Assembly: GCA_011525805.1 (NCBI GenBank)
Contig: WYBR01000042.1
Span: 17,994 to 81,993 of the forward strand
Length of the DNA: 64,000 nt
Reading direction: 5' to 3'
Source: Vicinamibacteraceae bacterium
GTDB taxonomy: Bacteria; Planctomycetota; Phycisphaerae; Phycisphaerales; UBA5793
Positions 37,194 to 46,321 of this stretch are shown here, piece by piece. How positions within the stretch are numbered: position 1 is the stretch's first letter; each line of letters starts with the position of its first letter. Under the pieces are notes generated by a model. It had not been told where the DNA came from. It made no database searches and worked only from the letters and a program-made list of their open reading frames with translations. Both the position numbers and the translations under genes were made by a program.

Positions 37194-39643
37194 ACACGCC
37201 TGCACAGACAGTCATCACCGCGCTCCAAACCGCCGGCTGTCAACCGAAGCGCACCTCCGGCGGCTGGTCGTGCCTCTGCCCCGCGCACAGGGATACGAAT
37301 CCGTCACTCACCGTCAGTGTCGGCGACGACGGGCGTGCGCTGCTCAAGTGCCACGCCGGGTGCGCGACGGAGAAAGTCGTCAAAGCGCTCGGGCTTGAGA
37401 TGAAAGACCTGATGCCTGCGCGGTCGAAAACTCCGCGCCTTACGAGCGTCAACGGCGCGACGGCAGTCTTGCCGCCCGAACCCCTCGCCCCGAGAAACTT
37501 CGCCTCGGCGGATGAAGCCGTTGCCGCGCTCGAGCAGACGCTCGGCCCATGCAGCCGGCGCTGGGTCTACACGGACGCCGCCGGCGAACCCGTCGGGGAA
37601 GTGCTGCGCTGGGACACGGCCGAAGGCAAAGAGATCCGCCCGATCTGCCGTGGCGACACGGGCTGGGTGATCGCCGCAATGCCCGAACTCCGGCCGCTGC
37701 TCGGACTTGACTACCTCTCGAAACTCCCCGACGGCGCGTGGGTCTACATCGTCGAGGGCGAGAAGTGCCTGGACGCCGCACGCGCCATCGGCATTGTGGC
37801 GACAACCAGCGCCGGCGGAAGCAATGCCGCCGCGAAGTCCGATTGGTCGGTGCTGCGCCATCGCGTGGCCGTGATCCTGCCCGACAACGACGAGGCGGGC
37901 GAGAGGTACGCCGACGAAGTCGCGGATCTCTGCCACGCCGCCGGCGCGGATGAAGTGCGCATCGTCCGACTCTGGGAGCGATGGCCGCAACTCGCCGAGG
38001 GCGGCGATCTCGTGGATGTGCTGGCGCTGGAGGGCGGCCATGCCGAGGCTGTGCATGAAGCACTTGACGACTTCGCCGTGTCGGTCGCGCCGGAGAAGCC
38101 ATTCACCGATGCCGCGATCCAGGGCTTCCAGCCTTTCCCCGTCGAAGTGCTTCCCGAGCCGGTGCGGTCCTACGTGGCCGGCGGCGCGCGCTCGATCGGA
38201 TGCGATCCTGCGTTCATCGCGCTGCCGGTCCTGGCGTGCCTCGCAGGCATGATCGGCAACTCCCGCCGCATCCGACTCAAGCGGGACTGGACCGAGCCGG
38301 CGATCGTCTGGGTCGCCATCATCGGCGAGAGCGGCAGCGGCAAGTCGCCGGGGTTACACTACGCGCGCAAGGCGATCGTCGCCCGCCAGCACCGGTTGAT
38401 GAAAGAGCACGATCGCAGAATGGCTGACTGGAAGATCGCCGCCGCCCAATTCGAGATCGACATGGGCAAGTGGAAGAAGGAGGCGTCGCGCAGCAGGATC
38501 GCGACCGAGCCGCCGACGGAGCCGCAGCGACCGGTATGCACGAGGCTCTGGATCGAGGACTCAACGTCCGAGGCCCTGATGGCGCTGCTCGCGGAGAACC
38601 AGCGCGGGCTGCTCTCGCTGCACAACGAGTTGTCCGGCTGGTTCAGTTTCGGGCAGTACAAGCAGGGCGGCGCAGCGGCCGACAAGGCCCGCTGGCTTCA
38701 GATGTTCGACGGGCTTCCCGTTACCGTCGATCGCAAGACCTCAGGCCACACCTACATCCCGCGCGCGGCGGTCTCAATCGCCGGAAACATCCAACCAAAG
38801 ATTCTGGAGCGAGCGATCGGCGAGGAGAATCGCGAGAACGGCCTGCTTGCGCGCCTCCTGCTCGCCTGCCCGCCGCGCCACCCCAAGCGCTGGACTGACG
38901 ACACTTCCGATCCGGAGGTCACCGCGGCGATGACGGCGGTCTTCGACCGCCTCCACGACCTGGAGCCGGCCGTTGACGAGAACGGCGAACTGGCGCCGCT
39001 GGAACTGCCGCTGACGGCGGAGGCTCAACGTGCCTGGATCAAATTCGTGAACGAGCACGGCGAAGAGCAGTTCCGCCACACCGGCGATGAAGCCGCGGCG
39101 TTCAGCAAACTCGAGGCCTACGCCGCCCGCCTGGCGCTGGTCGTGCACTGCACACGCTGCGTGGCCGGCGACCCGACACTCGATCGCCCCGACGTCATTG
39201 ATCGCGCCAGCATCGACATCGGCGTCCGCATCTCTCGCTGGTGCGTCCAGGAGACGCTGCGGATCTACCGGATGCACGGCGAGGACGACGAGACGCGCGC
39301 CCTTCGGCCGCACATCGAACTCATCGAGCGCCACGGCGGATCGATCAGCCTTCGCGACTGGCAGCGATTGCGATCGCACCGCCGCGCCAGGGACGCGGAA
39401 GCGGAACTGAACTCGCTCGTCGCGGCCGAGGTGGGCGACTGGAAGAACATCCCCCCAGGACCGCGCGGAGGGCGCCCATCGCGACACTTCGTGCTGCGCT
39501 CCCACAAAGGCGGTCCGCGACAGAACCCAGGCGAGACCGCCGACTCCCCCGGTTCCGGACCTGCGGGAGGGGGTTCTGTCAGTTCTGTCGGTTTTGTCAG
39601 AAGTGGAATCTCTCCTCGCGCGATGGCGGCGGCGAAGGCGTAG
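37190..39643 (+). CDS. Element replication protein: CHC2 zinc finger, Toprim and DUF3987 ATPase
   Basis: Protein of 817 residues, start overlapping the excisionase gene (GTGA). Residues 28-58 form a primase-type zinc finger (C30, H33, C54, C58). A Toprim domain follows with VYIVEGEKCLDAARA (about 185) and ILPDNDEAGERYADE (about 226), the acidic metal sites. From about 320 on is a DUF3987-type region with Walker A GESGSGKS (about 378) and a Glu-Asp pair in CTRLWIEDSTSEA. This is a primase-helicase architecture found in satellites and integrative elements. It should start replication of the excised circle. Confidence 0.85.
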   Translation: MNTPAQTVITALQTAGCQPKRTSGGWSCLCPAHRDTNPSLTVSVGDDGRALLKCHAGCATEKVVKALGLEMKDLMPARSKTPRLTSVNGATAVLPPEPLAPRNFASADEAVAALEQTLGPCSRRWVYTDAAGEPVGEVLRWDTAEGKEIRPICRGDTGWVIAAMPELRPLLGLDYLSKLPDGAWVYIVEGEKCLDAARAIGIVATTSAGGSNAAAKSDWSVLRHRVAVILPDNDEAGERYADEVADLCHAAGADEVRIVRLWERWPQLAEGGDLVDVLALEGGHAEAVHEALDDFAVSVAPEKPFTDAAIQGFQPFPVEVLPEPVRSYVAGGARSIGCDPAFIALPVLACLAGMIGNSRRIRLKRDWTEPAIVWVAIIGESGSGKSPGLHYARKAIVARQHRLMKEHDRRMADWKIAAAQFEIDMGKWKKEASRSRIATEPPTEPQRPVCTRLWIEDSTSEALMALLAENQRGLLSLHNELSGWFSFGQYKQGGAAADKARWLQMFDGLPVTVDRKTSGHTYIPRAAVSIAGNIQPKILERAIGEENRENGLLARLLLACPPRHPKRWTDDTSDPEVTAAMTAVFDRLHDLEPAVDENGELAPLELPLTAEAQRAWIKFVNEHGEEQFRHTGDEAAAFSKLEAYAARLALVVHCTRCVAGDPTLDRPDVIDRASIDIGVRISRWCVQETLRIYRMHGEDDETRALRPHIELIERHGGSISLRDWQRLRSHRRARDAEAELNSLVAAEVGDWKNIPPGPRGGRPSRHFVLRSHKGGPRQNPGETADSPGSGPAGGGSVSSVGFVRSGISPRAMAAAKA

Positions 39644-39717
39644 ACGACGCGGCAATTGACATCGCGACTTGACCCCGCGCCCATCCGCGCATTACTCATC
39701 ACACGGAGGCCGACCTC

Positions 39718-41208
39718 ATGGCGAGCATCACCACCCGAAGCAACGGCAGCCGCTTCATCACCTTCCGCGACGCGGACCACGTCGCCCACCACATCACGCT
39801 GGGCAAGGCGCCCAAGCGCTATGCCGAGGCGGTCAAGGTTCGCGTCGAGGACCTCGCCAGCGCGGCAATGCACTCGCATTCGCCCAGTGCCGATACGGCG
39901 CGATGGCTCGCATCGCTGGATGATCGCATGCACGCCAAACTCGCCGACGTCGGGCTGGTGCAGCCGCGGCGCAGCGCGAGCATCGGCGACGTTCTGGAGC
40001 AGTACTTCACGCGCAAGGGCGATGAACTCAAGGCCGAGAGTGTTCGCAAACTCCGCCAGACGATGGTGAAGTTGCTCGCGTACTTCGATCCCGCGACGCC
40101 GATGAACCGGATCACGGCCGACGACGCGGCGGCGTGGCGGCGGTCGCTCAAAGACCTTGGCCTCTCCGAAGCCGCGATCCGAACCCACAGCGGCAACGTG
40201 AAGACGATGCTCGCCGACGCCCTGCGCCGCAAGGTCATCGAGGAGAATCCCTTCGCCGCGATCAAGTCGGGCCCGACGCCCAGCCGCTACACGCGCTACG
40301 TCACCCCCGATGAGATCGATCGCGTGATCGAGGCGTGCCCCGACAGCGAGTGGCGGCTGCTCTTCGGCCTCGCCCGCTACGCCGGCCTTCGCGTGCCCAG
40401 CGAGTCGCACCGCCTGACCTGGTCGGATGTGGACTTCGATCGCGGCCGCCTGACCGTCTACAGCCCCAAGACCGAGCGGTGGGCCGGCCACGAGCAGCGC
40501 CTTGTGCCGATCACGCCGAAACTCATGGCGCTTCTGCGGGACCGCTTCGAGACGATGGCCGAGGGAGAGGAGCGGCTGGTCCGCCTCGGCGGACACGGGG
40601 CGCTTCTGCGGCCGGTGCGACGAATCGTCGCCCGCGCCGGCGTCGAGTTGTGGCAGCGCCTCTGGCAGACGCTGCGCTCGTCGTGCGAGAAGGAGTGGGC
40701 GATGACCTTCCCGCAGTACGCGGTGAGCAAGTGGATCGGCCACAGCATCACCGTCAGCGGGCGGCACTACGCCAACGCCGTGCCCGATGAACTCTTCGAC
40801 CGGGCGGCGCAGGTGGAGGCGGGCGCGCAGCGCCAGGCGCAGCGCAATGCGCAGCTGAAGGTGCCGGAAAGGGGTGGAAACGGCAAGAAAGATGAAATGA
40901 CCGAAGAGTCATCCGAATCGCGTAAGTCTGGAAAACAACGAGACTTGCGAGACATTTCCGAAGATCCGGAGGACCCGGAAAAATGGAGCCGGGGGGAATC
41001 GAACCCCCGTCCCGTACAGTCGAACTGCCGCCTCTACGTGTGTAGCCGTTTGTTTGATCTCGATCCTCGGACGGCAAGCGGCAGCCTTCCTTTGGATCAC
41101 TCCGCGATCGTTTCTCACCCTTTGAGTTCGCGATGGACTCTCCGGGCCAGCCTGCTGTGTGTCGATCCGCCCCGCCCGCAGGCAAGAGAGACGGATCGTG
41201 CCGCCTAG
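39718..41208 (+). CDS. Tyrosine recombinase (integrase) running antisense into tmRNA
   Basis: Protein of 496 residues; ATG 39718 has GGAGG upstream. An N-terminal SAM-like core-binding domain (about 85-180) precedes the catalytic domain: Arg225 (ARYAGLRVPSE), Lys in YSPKTERW, a QxxR box (Gln317, Arg320) where HxxR is usual, His342 (WIGHS) and Tyr351 (GRHYANA). From about residue 425 (EKWSRGESNPRP) the frame is the antisense of the tmRNA 3' part and has no stop until 41208. The last ~75 residues are thus probably made only in the integrated state. Its direction and position make it the enzyme that inserted the element at ssrA. Confidence 0.88.
   Translation: MASITTRSNGSRFITFRDADHVAHHITLGKAPKRYAEAVKVRVEDLASAAMHSHSPSADTARWLASLDDRMHAKLADVGLVQPRRSASIGDVLEQYFTRKGDELKAESVRKLRQTMVKLLAYFDPATPMNRITADDAAAWRRSLKDLGLSEAAIRTHSGNVKTMLADALRRKVIEENPFAAIKSGPTPSRYTRYVTPDEIDRVIEACPDSEWRLLFGLARYAGLRVPSESHRLTWSDVDFDRGRLTVYSPKTERWAGHEQRLVPITPKLMALLRDRFETMAEGEERLVRLGGHGALLRPVRRIVARAGVELWQRLWQTLRSSCEKEWAMTFPQYAVSKWIGHSITVSGRHYANAVPDELFDRAAQVEAGAQRQAQRNAQLKVPERGGNGKKDEMTEESSESRKSGKQRDLRDISEDPEDPEKWSRGESNPRPVQSNCRLYVCSRLFDLDPRTASGSLPLDHSAIVSHPLSSRWTLRASLLCVDPPRPQARETDRAA
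40984..41012. other. Probable attachment core at the tmRNA 3' end
   Basis: The acceptor stem and T-arm end of ssrA (reading TGGAGCCGGGGGGAATCG on the plus strand) is the junction between the integrase gene and the tmRNA gene. tmRNA 3' ends are frequent integration targets for tyrosine recombinases. A second copy should exist at the other end of the element but was not found in the window. Confidence 0.55.
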
Positions 41209-41333
41209 TTCTTAGGCAGCAAGAGCATACTGCGTGTTGGCAGTTATGGTTTTGCACATTTGTTGACGCGGTTCACGTGCGCCGCGACACGCCACGACAG
41301 CCCCAACCTGTCCGGTCGAAACCAGTCGGCCCC
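40984..41333 (-). ncRNA. ssrA: tmRNA (transfer-messenger RNA)
   Basis: A 350-nt one-piece tmRNA. The 5' end GGGGCCGACTGGTTTCGACC and the 3' end CGGCTCC-A pair as a 7-bp acceptor stem. The T-arm GGGGGTTCGATTCCCCC is intact and ACGGCTACACACGTAGAGG is the conserved 3' pseudoknot/linker segment. CCA is not encoded. The tag frame at 41212-41241 reads ANTQYALAA-stop, with a Gly-free short tag ending in the ALAA degron, and ATAACT before the GCC resume codon fits the family pattern. It rescues stalled ribosomes with SmpB. Its 3' end is covered antisense by the integrase frame. Confidence 0.95.
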
Positions 41334-41481
41334 GGTTGTCAAAGAGCGGGGAATGGTAGCGCGAAACGAGACGAACGACCCCGACGCATCCCACGACTCG
41401 CTCGAAGACTGGCTCATCGCGGGCGTGCGGCGCTGACGAGGCGAAAAGGCCTCATCGTGGGCGCGGTGATAACCTTTCCCC

Positions 41482-42267
41482 ATGAACATCGCCGTCATCA
41501 TCACCGCCGCCGGGCGCAGCGAGCGATTCGGCGGGCGGGACAAACTCTCCGAAGACCTCGGCGGGCGGGCGCTGCTCATGCGCACCGTCGAACTCTTCAA
41601 CAAGCGGCCGGAGGTCGGGTGCGTGATCGTCGCCGGGCCGCCGGACCAACTTGACGACTTCCGCTTCCGCTTCGGGGATCAACTCGGCTTCCACGGCGCC
41701 AAGATCGTCCCCGGCGGCCGCGTCGAGCGCTGGGAGACGGTGAAGAACGCGCTCACGGAAGTTCCCGACCAGTGTACGCACGTGGCGGTGCATGACGCCG
41801 CCCGCCCCGGCACGCCGGTCGAGGTGATCGATCGGGTGTTTGAAGCGGCGAAGATGTTCAAGGCAGTGATTCCCGCCGTGTCCGTGACGGCGACGATCAA
41901 GCGCGTCTCGAAGGAAGCGAAGCAGGCGGCGGAAGCGGACCCGATCGCGGCCGCGATCCTCGGCGACGCCGCCCGGCCGAAGAACACCGCGCGGCAGGTC
42001 GAAGAGACGATCGACCGGCAGCGCCTCGTCGAGGTGCAGACGCCGCAGATCTTCGAGCGCGGCCTGCTCATCCGCGCCTATGCGCAGAAGGACTTGAGCG
42101 GCGCCACGGACGATGCCAGCGTTGTCGAGCGTCTCGGCGAAGAGGTCTACGTCGTCAACGGCGATCCGCGGAATCTCAAGGTCACGACGCCCGCCGACCT
42201 GCACCTCATGCGCGCCGTGCTCGGCGTGCGGCCGCCGGCGGAGCGGCCGACGCACAAGCAGTTTTGA
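41482..42267 (+). CDS. ispD: 2-C-methyl-D-erythritol 4-phosphate cytidylyltransferase
   Basis: Protein of 261 residues (usual about 230). IAVIITAAGRSERFGGRDK is the CTP-binding start with the conserved Arg/Lys; PGGRVERWETVKNAL, THVAVHDAARP, and VEVQTPQIFERGLL with TDDASVVE are family blocks. It makes CDP-methylerythritol in the non-mevalonate isoprenoid pathway, which also supplies undecaprenyl phosphate for polysaccharide synthesis. An insert of about 25 residues at EAKQAAEADPIAAAILGD enlarges it. The start codon is close to the tmRNA upstream region on the opposite strand. Confidence 0.9.
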   Translation: MNIAVIITAAGRSERFGGRDKLSEDLGGRALLMRTVELFNKRPEVGCVIVAGPPDQLDDFRFRFGDQLGFHGAKIVPGGRVERWETVKNALTEVPDQCTHVAVHDAARPGTPVEVIDRVFEAAKMFKAVIPAVSVTATIKRVSKEAKQAAEADPIAAAILGDAARPKNTARQVEETIDRQRLVEVQTPQIFERGLLIRAYAQKDLSGATDDASVVERLGEEVYVVNGDPRNLKVTTPADLHLMRAVLGVRPPAERPTHKQF

Positions 42268-42506
42268 GGCTTGGAACCCGGGACGCGTGGCATGGCCTGG
42301 CGCTTCGCCTGGCGTTGCCGAGAGTCAAGTGCATCCGATTGTCACTGCACGCTCGGCATAGCGACGCGCAGCGCGACACTCTTGCGCCGGCTCGATGCGC
42401 ACGGCGAAGGCCGGTGTTGGGCGAGCGCCGCTTCCTCACGGGCGCGGCTCGTGCGCTTCGCCGGCGCGAAGCGCGGTGCCGTGCTGCGCTGGACGCTTTG
42501 GTCGCT

Positions 42507-43199
42507 TCATGCTGCGGCAGACCGGGCGAGCCGCCGCGCCAGAAGCGCGACGCAGCCGAGCCAGAGGAGAATCGCGGGAAGGAGCACGGCGTTGCTCCAG
42601 TACATGCCTTGCGCGGAGCCGACCAGCGCGGCGACGGAGAGGGCCGCGCCCGATACGCCGATCGTCAGCCCCGCGAGGCGCATCAGCCCGTTTGACTCGC
42701 GCCACAGTTGCGCGGCGGTCAGCAGCGACGCGAGCGTATACAGCCCGTTGCCCGCGTAGCCCGAAAGCAGGACGGCGATGCGATGGACTCGCAGAATAAA
42801 CGCCGGATCGATCAGCGGATCGGCGGCGGGAGGCATGAAACCGATGAGCAGCGTCTGTCCGGCGAGGTCCATGGCGACCGCGCCGATGACGAATGCCACG
42901 GCGACGCGGGCCAGCGCCGCCTGCCCACCCATCCGCGCAGCCGCCGCAATCAGAACGATGAAGACGACGATCGAAAGCGATGCCGCGTGCCACGTCAGCC
43001 AGCCGCCGATCCACGCGGCGCGATGCTCAGCGATGTAGGCCAATCGCGACGCGGCGTCGGGGTTGGTGTCCAGGCCGTCGCGCAGCACCACGAGAAGCGC
43101 CAAGCCCGCGAGGAGGTGCGCAGCGAGGGCCGCCCATGCGGCGATCGAAGCGCGCCGCCACGCGCGTGCCGAATCGGACTTGCGCTGGGCAACGGTCAT
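42507..43199 (-). CDS. Multi-pass membrane protein of unknown function
   Basis: Protein of 230 residues; ATG 43199 overlaps the stop of the next gene upstream (ATGA). About six hydrophobic segments are visible (WAALAAHLLAGLALLVVL, SIVVFIVLIAAAARM, FVIGAVAMDLAGQTLLIGF, and three in the C-terminal half). The pattern resembles small DUF4386-like membrane proteins, but I cannot assign it with confidence. It is the last gene of a recN-dehydrogenase-membrane protein string. Confidence 0.72.
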   Translation of the reverse strand: MTVAQRKSDSARAWRRASIAAWAALAAHLLAGLALLVVLRDGLDTNPDAASRLAYIAEHRAAWIGGWLTWHAASLSIVVFIVLIAAAARMGGQAALARVAVAFVIGAVAMDLAGQTLLIGFMPPAADPLIDPAFILRVHRIAVLLSGYAGNGLYTLASLLTAAQLWRESNGLMRLAGLTIGVSGAALSVAALVGSAQGMYWSNAVLLPAILLWLGCVALLARRLARSAAA

Positions 43200-44359
43200 G
43201 GCCGGGACGTCTCCGGCGCATCGGCGTCGATGTGGAGGTGAAAGCCTCTCGCCCGGCACTCCGCATCGAGCGTCTGCGCGTCGATCCAGTCATCGTGGCG
43301 CTGGAGGCCGGTGGGGCGCTTTGCCGCGCTCTCGCCGAGCCAGCGCTGAGTCATGATGGTGACGGGCATGACGGCCATCATCGGCGCATCGCGGTGGGCG
43401 ACGATACTGGCGGTCGCCCGTCCTGGCCGGCCCTGCCCATCGAGTCCGAGGACCTCGACACCGACGGCCCCGGCTTCAGAGCCGAAGCGACCGAGCATTG
43501 TCATCGCGGCGCGGCAGAGCGTGGTGAAGCGCGCGGGATCGGAAATCAGCCGCCGCGCACGGAGCCAGGCCACGGCCGCAGCCGCCCTATTGAGCGCGCC
43601 CAGTTCCGCGCCGACGCGGAACTCGGCCGAGGGCGTCCCAAGCCAGCGCGGGAGGAAGTCGTGATCGGTTGAATCGACGAGGCGGCATCGCCGCACGCCC
43701 ACGGGCGGGGGAAAGGCGAAGTCGCGCGGCCGTGTCCAGCCACGCTCCTCGCGCTCGCCGCCTTCGCACGCCACGGCGAAAGGCCTGCCGAGCGAGTGCA
43801 GAAGCGACTCGACGGTTCCGCGCTGGCGCGGCTGGCGATTGCCCGTTGCAAGGAAACTCCGCGCGCGATCGAGGCGCCTCCAGCGAGGTGCGGCGATGCG
43901 GGCAAGGGCCCCGGTGAGGGCGGAAACAGCCGACCACGCCGTGGCGACGGGAGGCTGAGAGCGCTCGTCGTGTTCCGCCAGCCGCGCACAGACGCGCCGG
44001 GCGTACCCGCGATCATCGCAGAGATCGAGATACGGACAACCGTGCGCGAGGCAGGCGTCGAGCAGCGAGAGCGGAAGGCGCTGAAACGGTCCGGCAGCGC
44101 AGACGGCCGCATCGCATCGCTGAACGAGCGAGTTGACGGTGTTCGCGTGTTCGAGGCTGCACGCGGCAACTTCGATCCGGGCGGCGTGTGCTCCGCACTC
44201 CGACTCCACGCGCGCCCGGCCCTGCTCGGCCGAGCCGATCGTGCGGGCCGTCAGGATGACGCGATGGGGCGTGCGGCGCAGGAGATCCTCGACGAGCAGT
44301 CTGCCAAAGTACCCCGATCCGCCGACGACGAGCACCGTACGTGGGTCGGACTCGCGCAT
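43196..44359 (-). CDS. Saccharopine dehydrogenase-like NAD(P)-binding protein
   Basis: Protein of 387 residues. TVLVVGGSGYFGRLLVEDLL is a Rossmann nucleotide-binding start and DAAVCAAGPFQRLPLSLLDACLAHGCPYLDLCDD the following block of saccharopine-dehydrogenase-like proteins. The C-terminal part is less conserved. Substrate is unknown; the family includes trans-acting enoyl reductases and lysine-pathway enzymes. It lies 6 nt after recN and overlaps the membrane protein gene. Confidence 0.75.
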   Translation of the reverse strand: MRESDPRTVLVVGGSGYFGRLLVEDLLRRTPHRVILTARTIGSAEQGRARVESECGAHAARIEVAACSLEHANTVNSLVQRCDAAVCAAGPFQRLPLSLLDACLAHGCPYLDLCDDRGYARRVCARLAEHDERSQPPVATAWSAVSALTGALARIAAPRWRRLDRARSFLATGNRQPRQRGTVESLLHSLGRPFAVACEGGEREERGWTRPRDFAFPPPVGVRRCRLVDSTDHDFLPRWLGTPSAEFRVGAELGALNRAAAAVAWLRARRLISDPARFTTLCRAAMTMLGRFGSEAGAVGVEVLGLDGQGRPGRATASIVAHRDAPMMAVMPVTIMTQRWLGESAAKRPTGLQRHDDWIDAQTLDAECRARGFHLHIDADAPETSRP

Positions 44360-44365
44360 CGCAAC

Positions 44366-46192
44366 TCACGTCTTGCGCGCGGCGGTGCGCCTGCTGCGCG
44401 GCGAGCGCCGGGGTGAAAGGGCCTCCACGAGGGGCGGCTCGGGGGGCGATCCAGCGCCGTCGCGGCGCGCGGCGGCGAGGAGTTCTTCCGCCTGACGGAG
44501 AGTGATTGCGGTGGCCGCCTTGCCCGCCAGCATGTCGGCCAGTTCGTCGCGGCGCGATTCATCGGTCGTGAGTGAGCGCACCTCGATGTGCGTCTCGCTG
44601 GCGGCCGTGTGCTTGACGATGCGCAGGTGCGTGTCGGCGAAGGCGGCGATCTGCGGCAGGTGCGTGATGCACAGCACCTGGTGCCGCTGCGCCAGGCTCC
44701 GCAGTTTTCCGCCGATGATCGTGCCGAGGCGACCGCCGATCTTCGCATCGATCTCGTCGAAGACGAGGACGCTGATGCGCTCCGCCCCCGCGAGGACGGT
44801 CTTCAAGGCGAGCATGATGCGGGAGAGTTCGCCCCCCGAGGCGATGCGGCGCAGCGGGCGCGACGGCTGGCCGGGGTTGGTCCGGATCATCATCTCGACG
44901 CGGTCCAGGCCCGTCGCAGTGGGTTCGTCGAGCGGCTCGACCTCCACGTCAAAGCGCGCTTCGCCCATCGCCAGTTGACCGAGTTCCGACTCGATGAGGG
45001 GCTTGAGCGCTGCCGCCGCCGCCGCACGGGCGCGGCGCAGCGTGGCTCCGCGGTCGCGCACTTCGCGCTCGAGTCCGGCCGCTCGCCGGGTTAGCGCCTC
45101 GGTGTCCGCCCCTCCGCTCGTCAGTTCCGCGATGCGCGTGCGGGTCTCTTCCCGGTAGGACAGCACATCATCGAGCGAGCCGTTTCCGTACTTGGCGATC
45201 AGACGGTTGAGCGCGTTGAGGCGGTCGGTGATCTCGCCGAGTTCAGCGGGATCGAGTTCGAGTCGGCCGAGGTAGCGGCCGAGGACAAAGGCCGCGTCCT
45301 GGGCCGACGCGGCTGCGGACTCGATCTGCCCCGCCGCCTCTTCGAGTTGCGGATCGATCTCCACGAGTTCGCGCATGATCCCGGCCAAGGCGGCGAGGCG
45401 CGAGGCGATGGACTCATCGGAGTCGTAGAGGACGTTGTGGGCGAGCCCGACCTGGCGCGTGAGGCGATCGATCTCGGAGAGGACGCGGTGGCGCGCGGCG
45501 AGTTCTTCGTACTCGCCGGCCGTGGGTTCGACGGCGTCGATCTCGCCGGCCTGGAACTCGAGCAGGTCGAGTTGCTCACGGCGCAGAGCGCCGCCCCGCG
45601 TTGATTCATCAAGGAGCCGGCGCGCCCGGGCGAGTTCGTTCCAGGCCACGGCGTACTCTTCAAGCAGCGCCTGACCGCCGGCGAAGGCGTCGAGGACGGC
45701 GAGTTGATTGGCGGGGCGCAGGAGGAAGGGCGCATCGCCGGCCGCGCTCGAGCCGCCTTCATCGCCGATGTGCAGGTCAATCAGGCGGTCGCCGACTTCG
45801 CGGAGCATCGCCGCCGTGATGGGATGGCCGTTGATCGTCGCGCTGGACCGCCCCGAGGCGAAGAGTCGGCGGGTGATGAGCAGCCCTTCGACAGCGTTCC
45901 GAACGGGCGGGTCACTGGCGGAGATGTCCGGATCGGGCAAATCGGCGACACGCCGGATCTCGCCCGCAACATCAGCGTCGGCGATCTCGAAGACTCCGCT
46001 GACGCGCCCTTCCGCGGCGCCGGGGCGGAGCATGTCCGCCATGGTCCGCCGGCCGAGGAGCATCTCGAAGGCGCCCAGGATGAGCGACTTGCCCGCGCCG
46101 GTCTGGCCGGTGAAGACGTTGAGGCCCGGCGTGAGGTCCAGGCGCAGGTCTTCGATGATGGCGAGGTTGGAAATGTGCAGTTCCCGAAGCAT
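44366..46192 (-). CDS. recN: DNA repair protein RecN
   Basis: Protein of 608 residues from the ATG at 46192 (MLRELHISNLAIIEDLRLDL), the typical RecN start; a GTG at 46240 is in frame. An SMC-like ATPase: Walker A GQTGAGKSLIL (about 30), long Glu/Arg/Ala coiled coils in the middle, the signature LRRIASGGELSRIMLAL and Walker B ISVLVFDEIDAKIGG, then QVLCITHLPQIAAFADTH. It acts in double-strand break repair by holding DNA ends. The C-terminal tail is Arg/Ser-rich and not conserved. The gene is divergent from the nfeD gene at 46322. Confidence 0.93.
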   Translation of the reverse strand: MLRELHISNLAIIEDLRLDLTPGLNVFTGQTGAGKSLILGAFEMLLGRRTMADMLRPGAAEGRVSGVFEIADADVAGEIRRVADLPDPDISASDPPVRNAVEGLLITRRLFASGRSSATINGHPITAAMLREVGDRLIDLHIGDEGGSSAAGDAPFLLRPANQLAVLDAFAGGQALLEEYAVAWNELARARRLLDESTRGGALRREQLDLLEFQAGEIDAVEPTAGEYEELAARHRVLSEIDRLTRQVGLAHNVLYDSDESIASRLAALAGIMRELVEIDPQLEEAAGQIESAAASAQDAAFVLGRYLGRLELDPAELGEITDRLNALNRLIAKYGNGSLDDVLSYREETRTRIAELTSGGADTEALTRRAAGLEREVRDRGATLRRARAAAAAALKPLIESELGQLAMGEARFDVEVEPLDEPTATGLDRVEMMIRTNPGQPSRPLRRIASGGELSRIMLALKTVLAGAERISVLVFDEIDAKIGGRLGTIIGGKLRSLAQRHQVLCITHLPQIAAFADTHLRIVKHTAASETHIEVRSLTTDESRRDELADMLAGKAATAITLRQAEELLAAARRDGAGSPPEPPLVEALSPRRSPRSRRTAARKT

Positions 46193-46321
46193 GATTCGCG
46201 GCGCCGCGGCCGACTCTTCGATCGGGGCGAGCGCGGGCACGCGATGAATGTACGGCGTCCGGCCGTGCGCGGCAAGGGCGATGCCAAAAGCGCAGGCGAC
46301 GTATACTACCTTGAGTCCAAC

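Larger units (their letters stand above)
35519..41012 (+). mobile_element. Small integrative element inserted at ssrA (left end not located)
   Basis: Five plus-strand genes form a compact element of at least 5.5 kb: unknown HTH protein, MerR-like HTH, excisionase, CHC2-Toprim-DUF3987 replication protein and tyrosine integrase. The integrase end runs into the 3' end of the tmRNA gene, a classic integration target. No capsid, terminase, relaxase or defence gene is present, so it resembles a phage satellite or minimal replicating island more than a prophage. The right boundary is set by the tmRNA 3' end; the left boundary is only the first gene start, since no direct repeat was seen. Confidence 0.75.
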
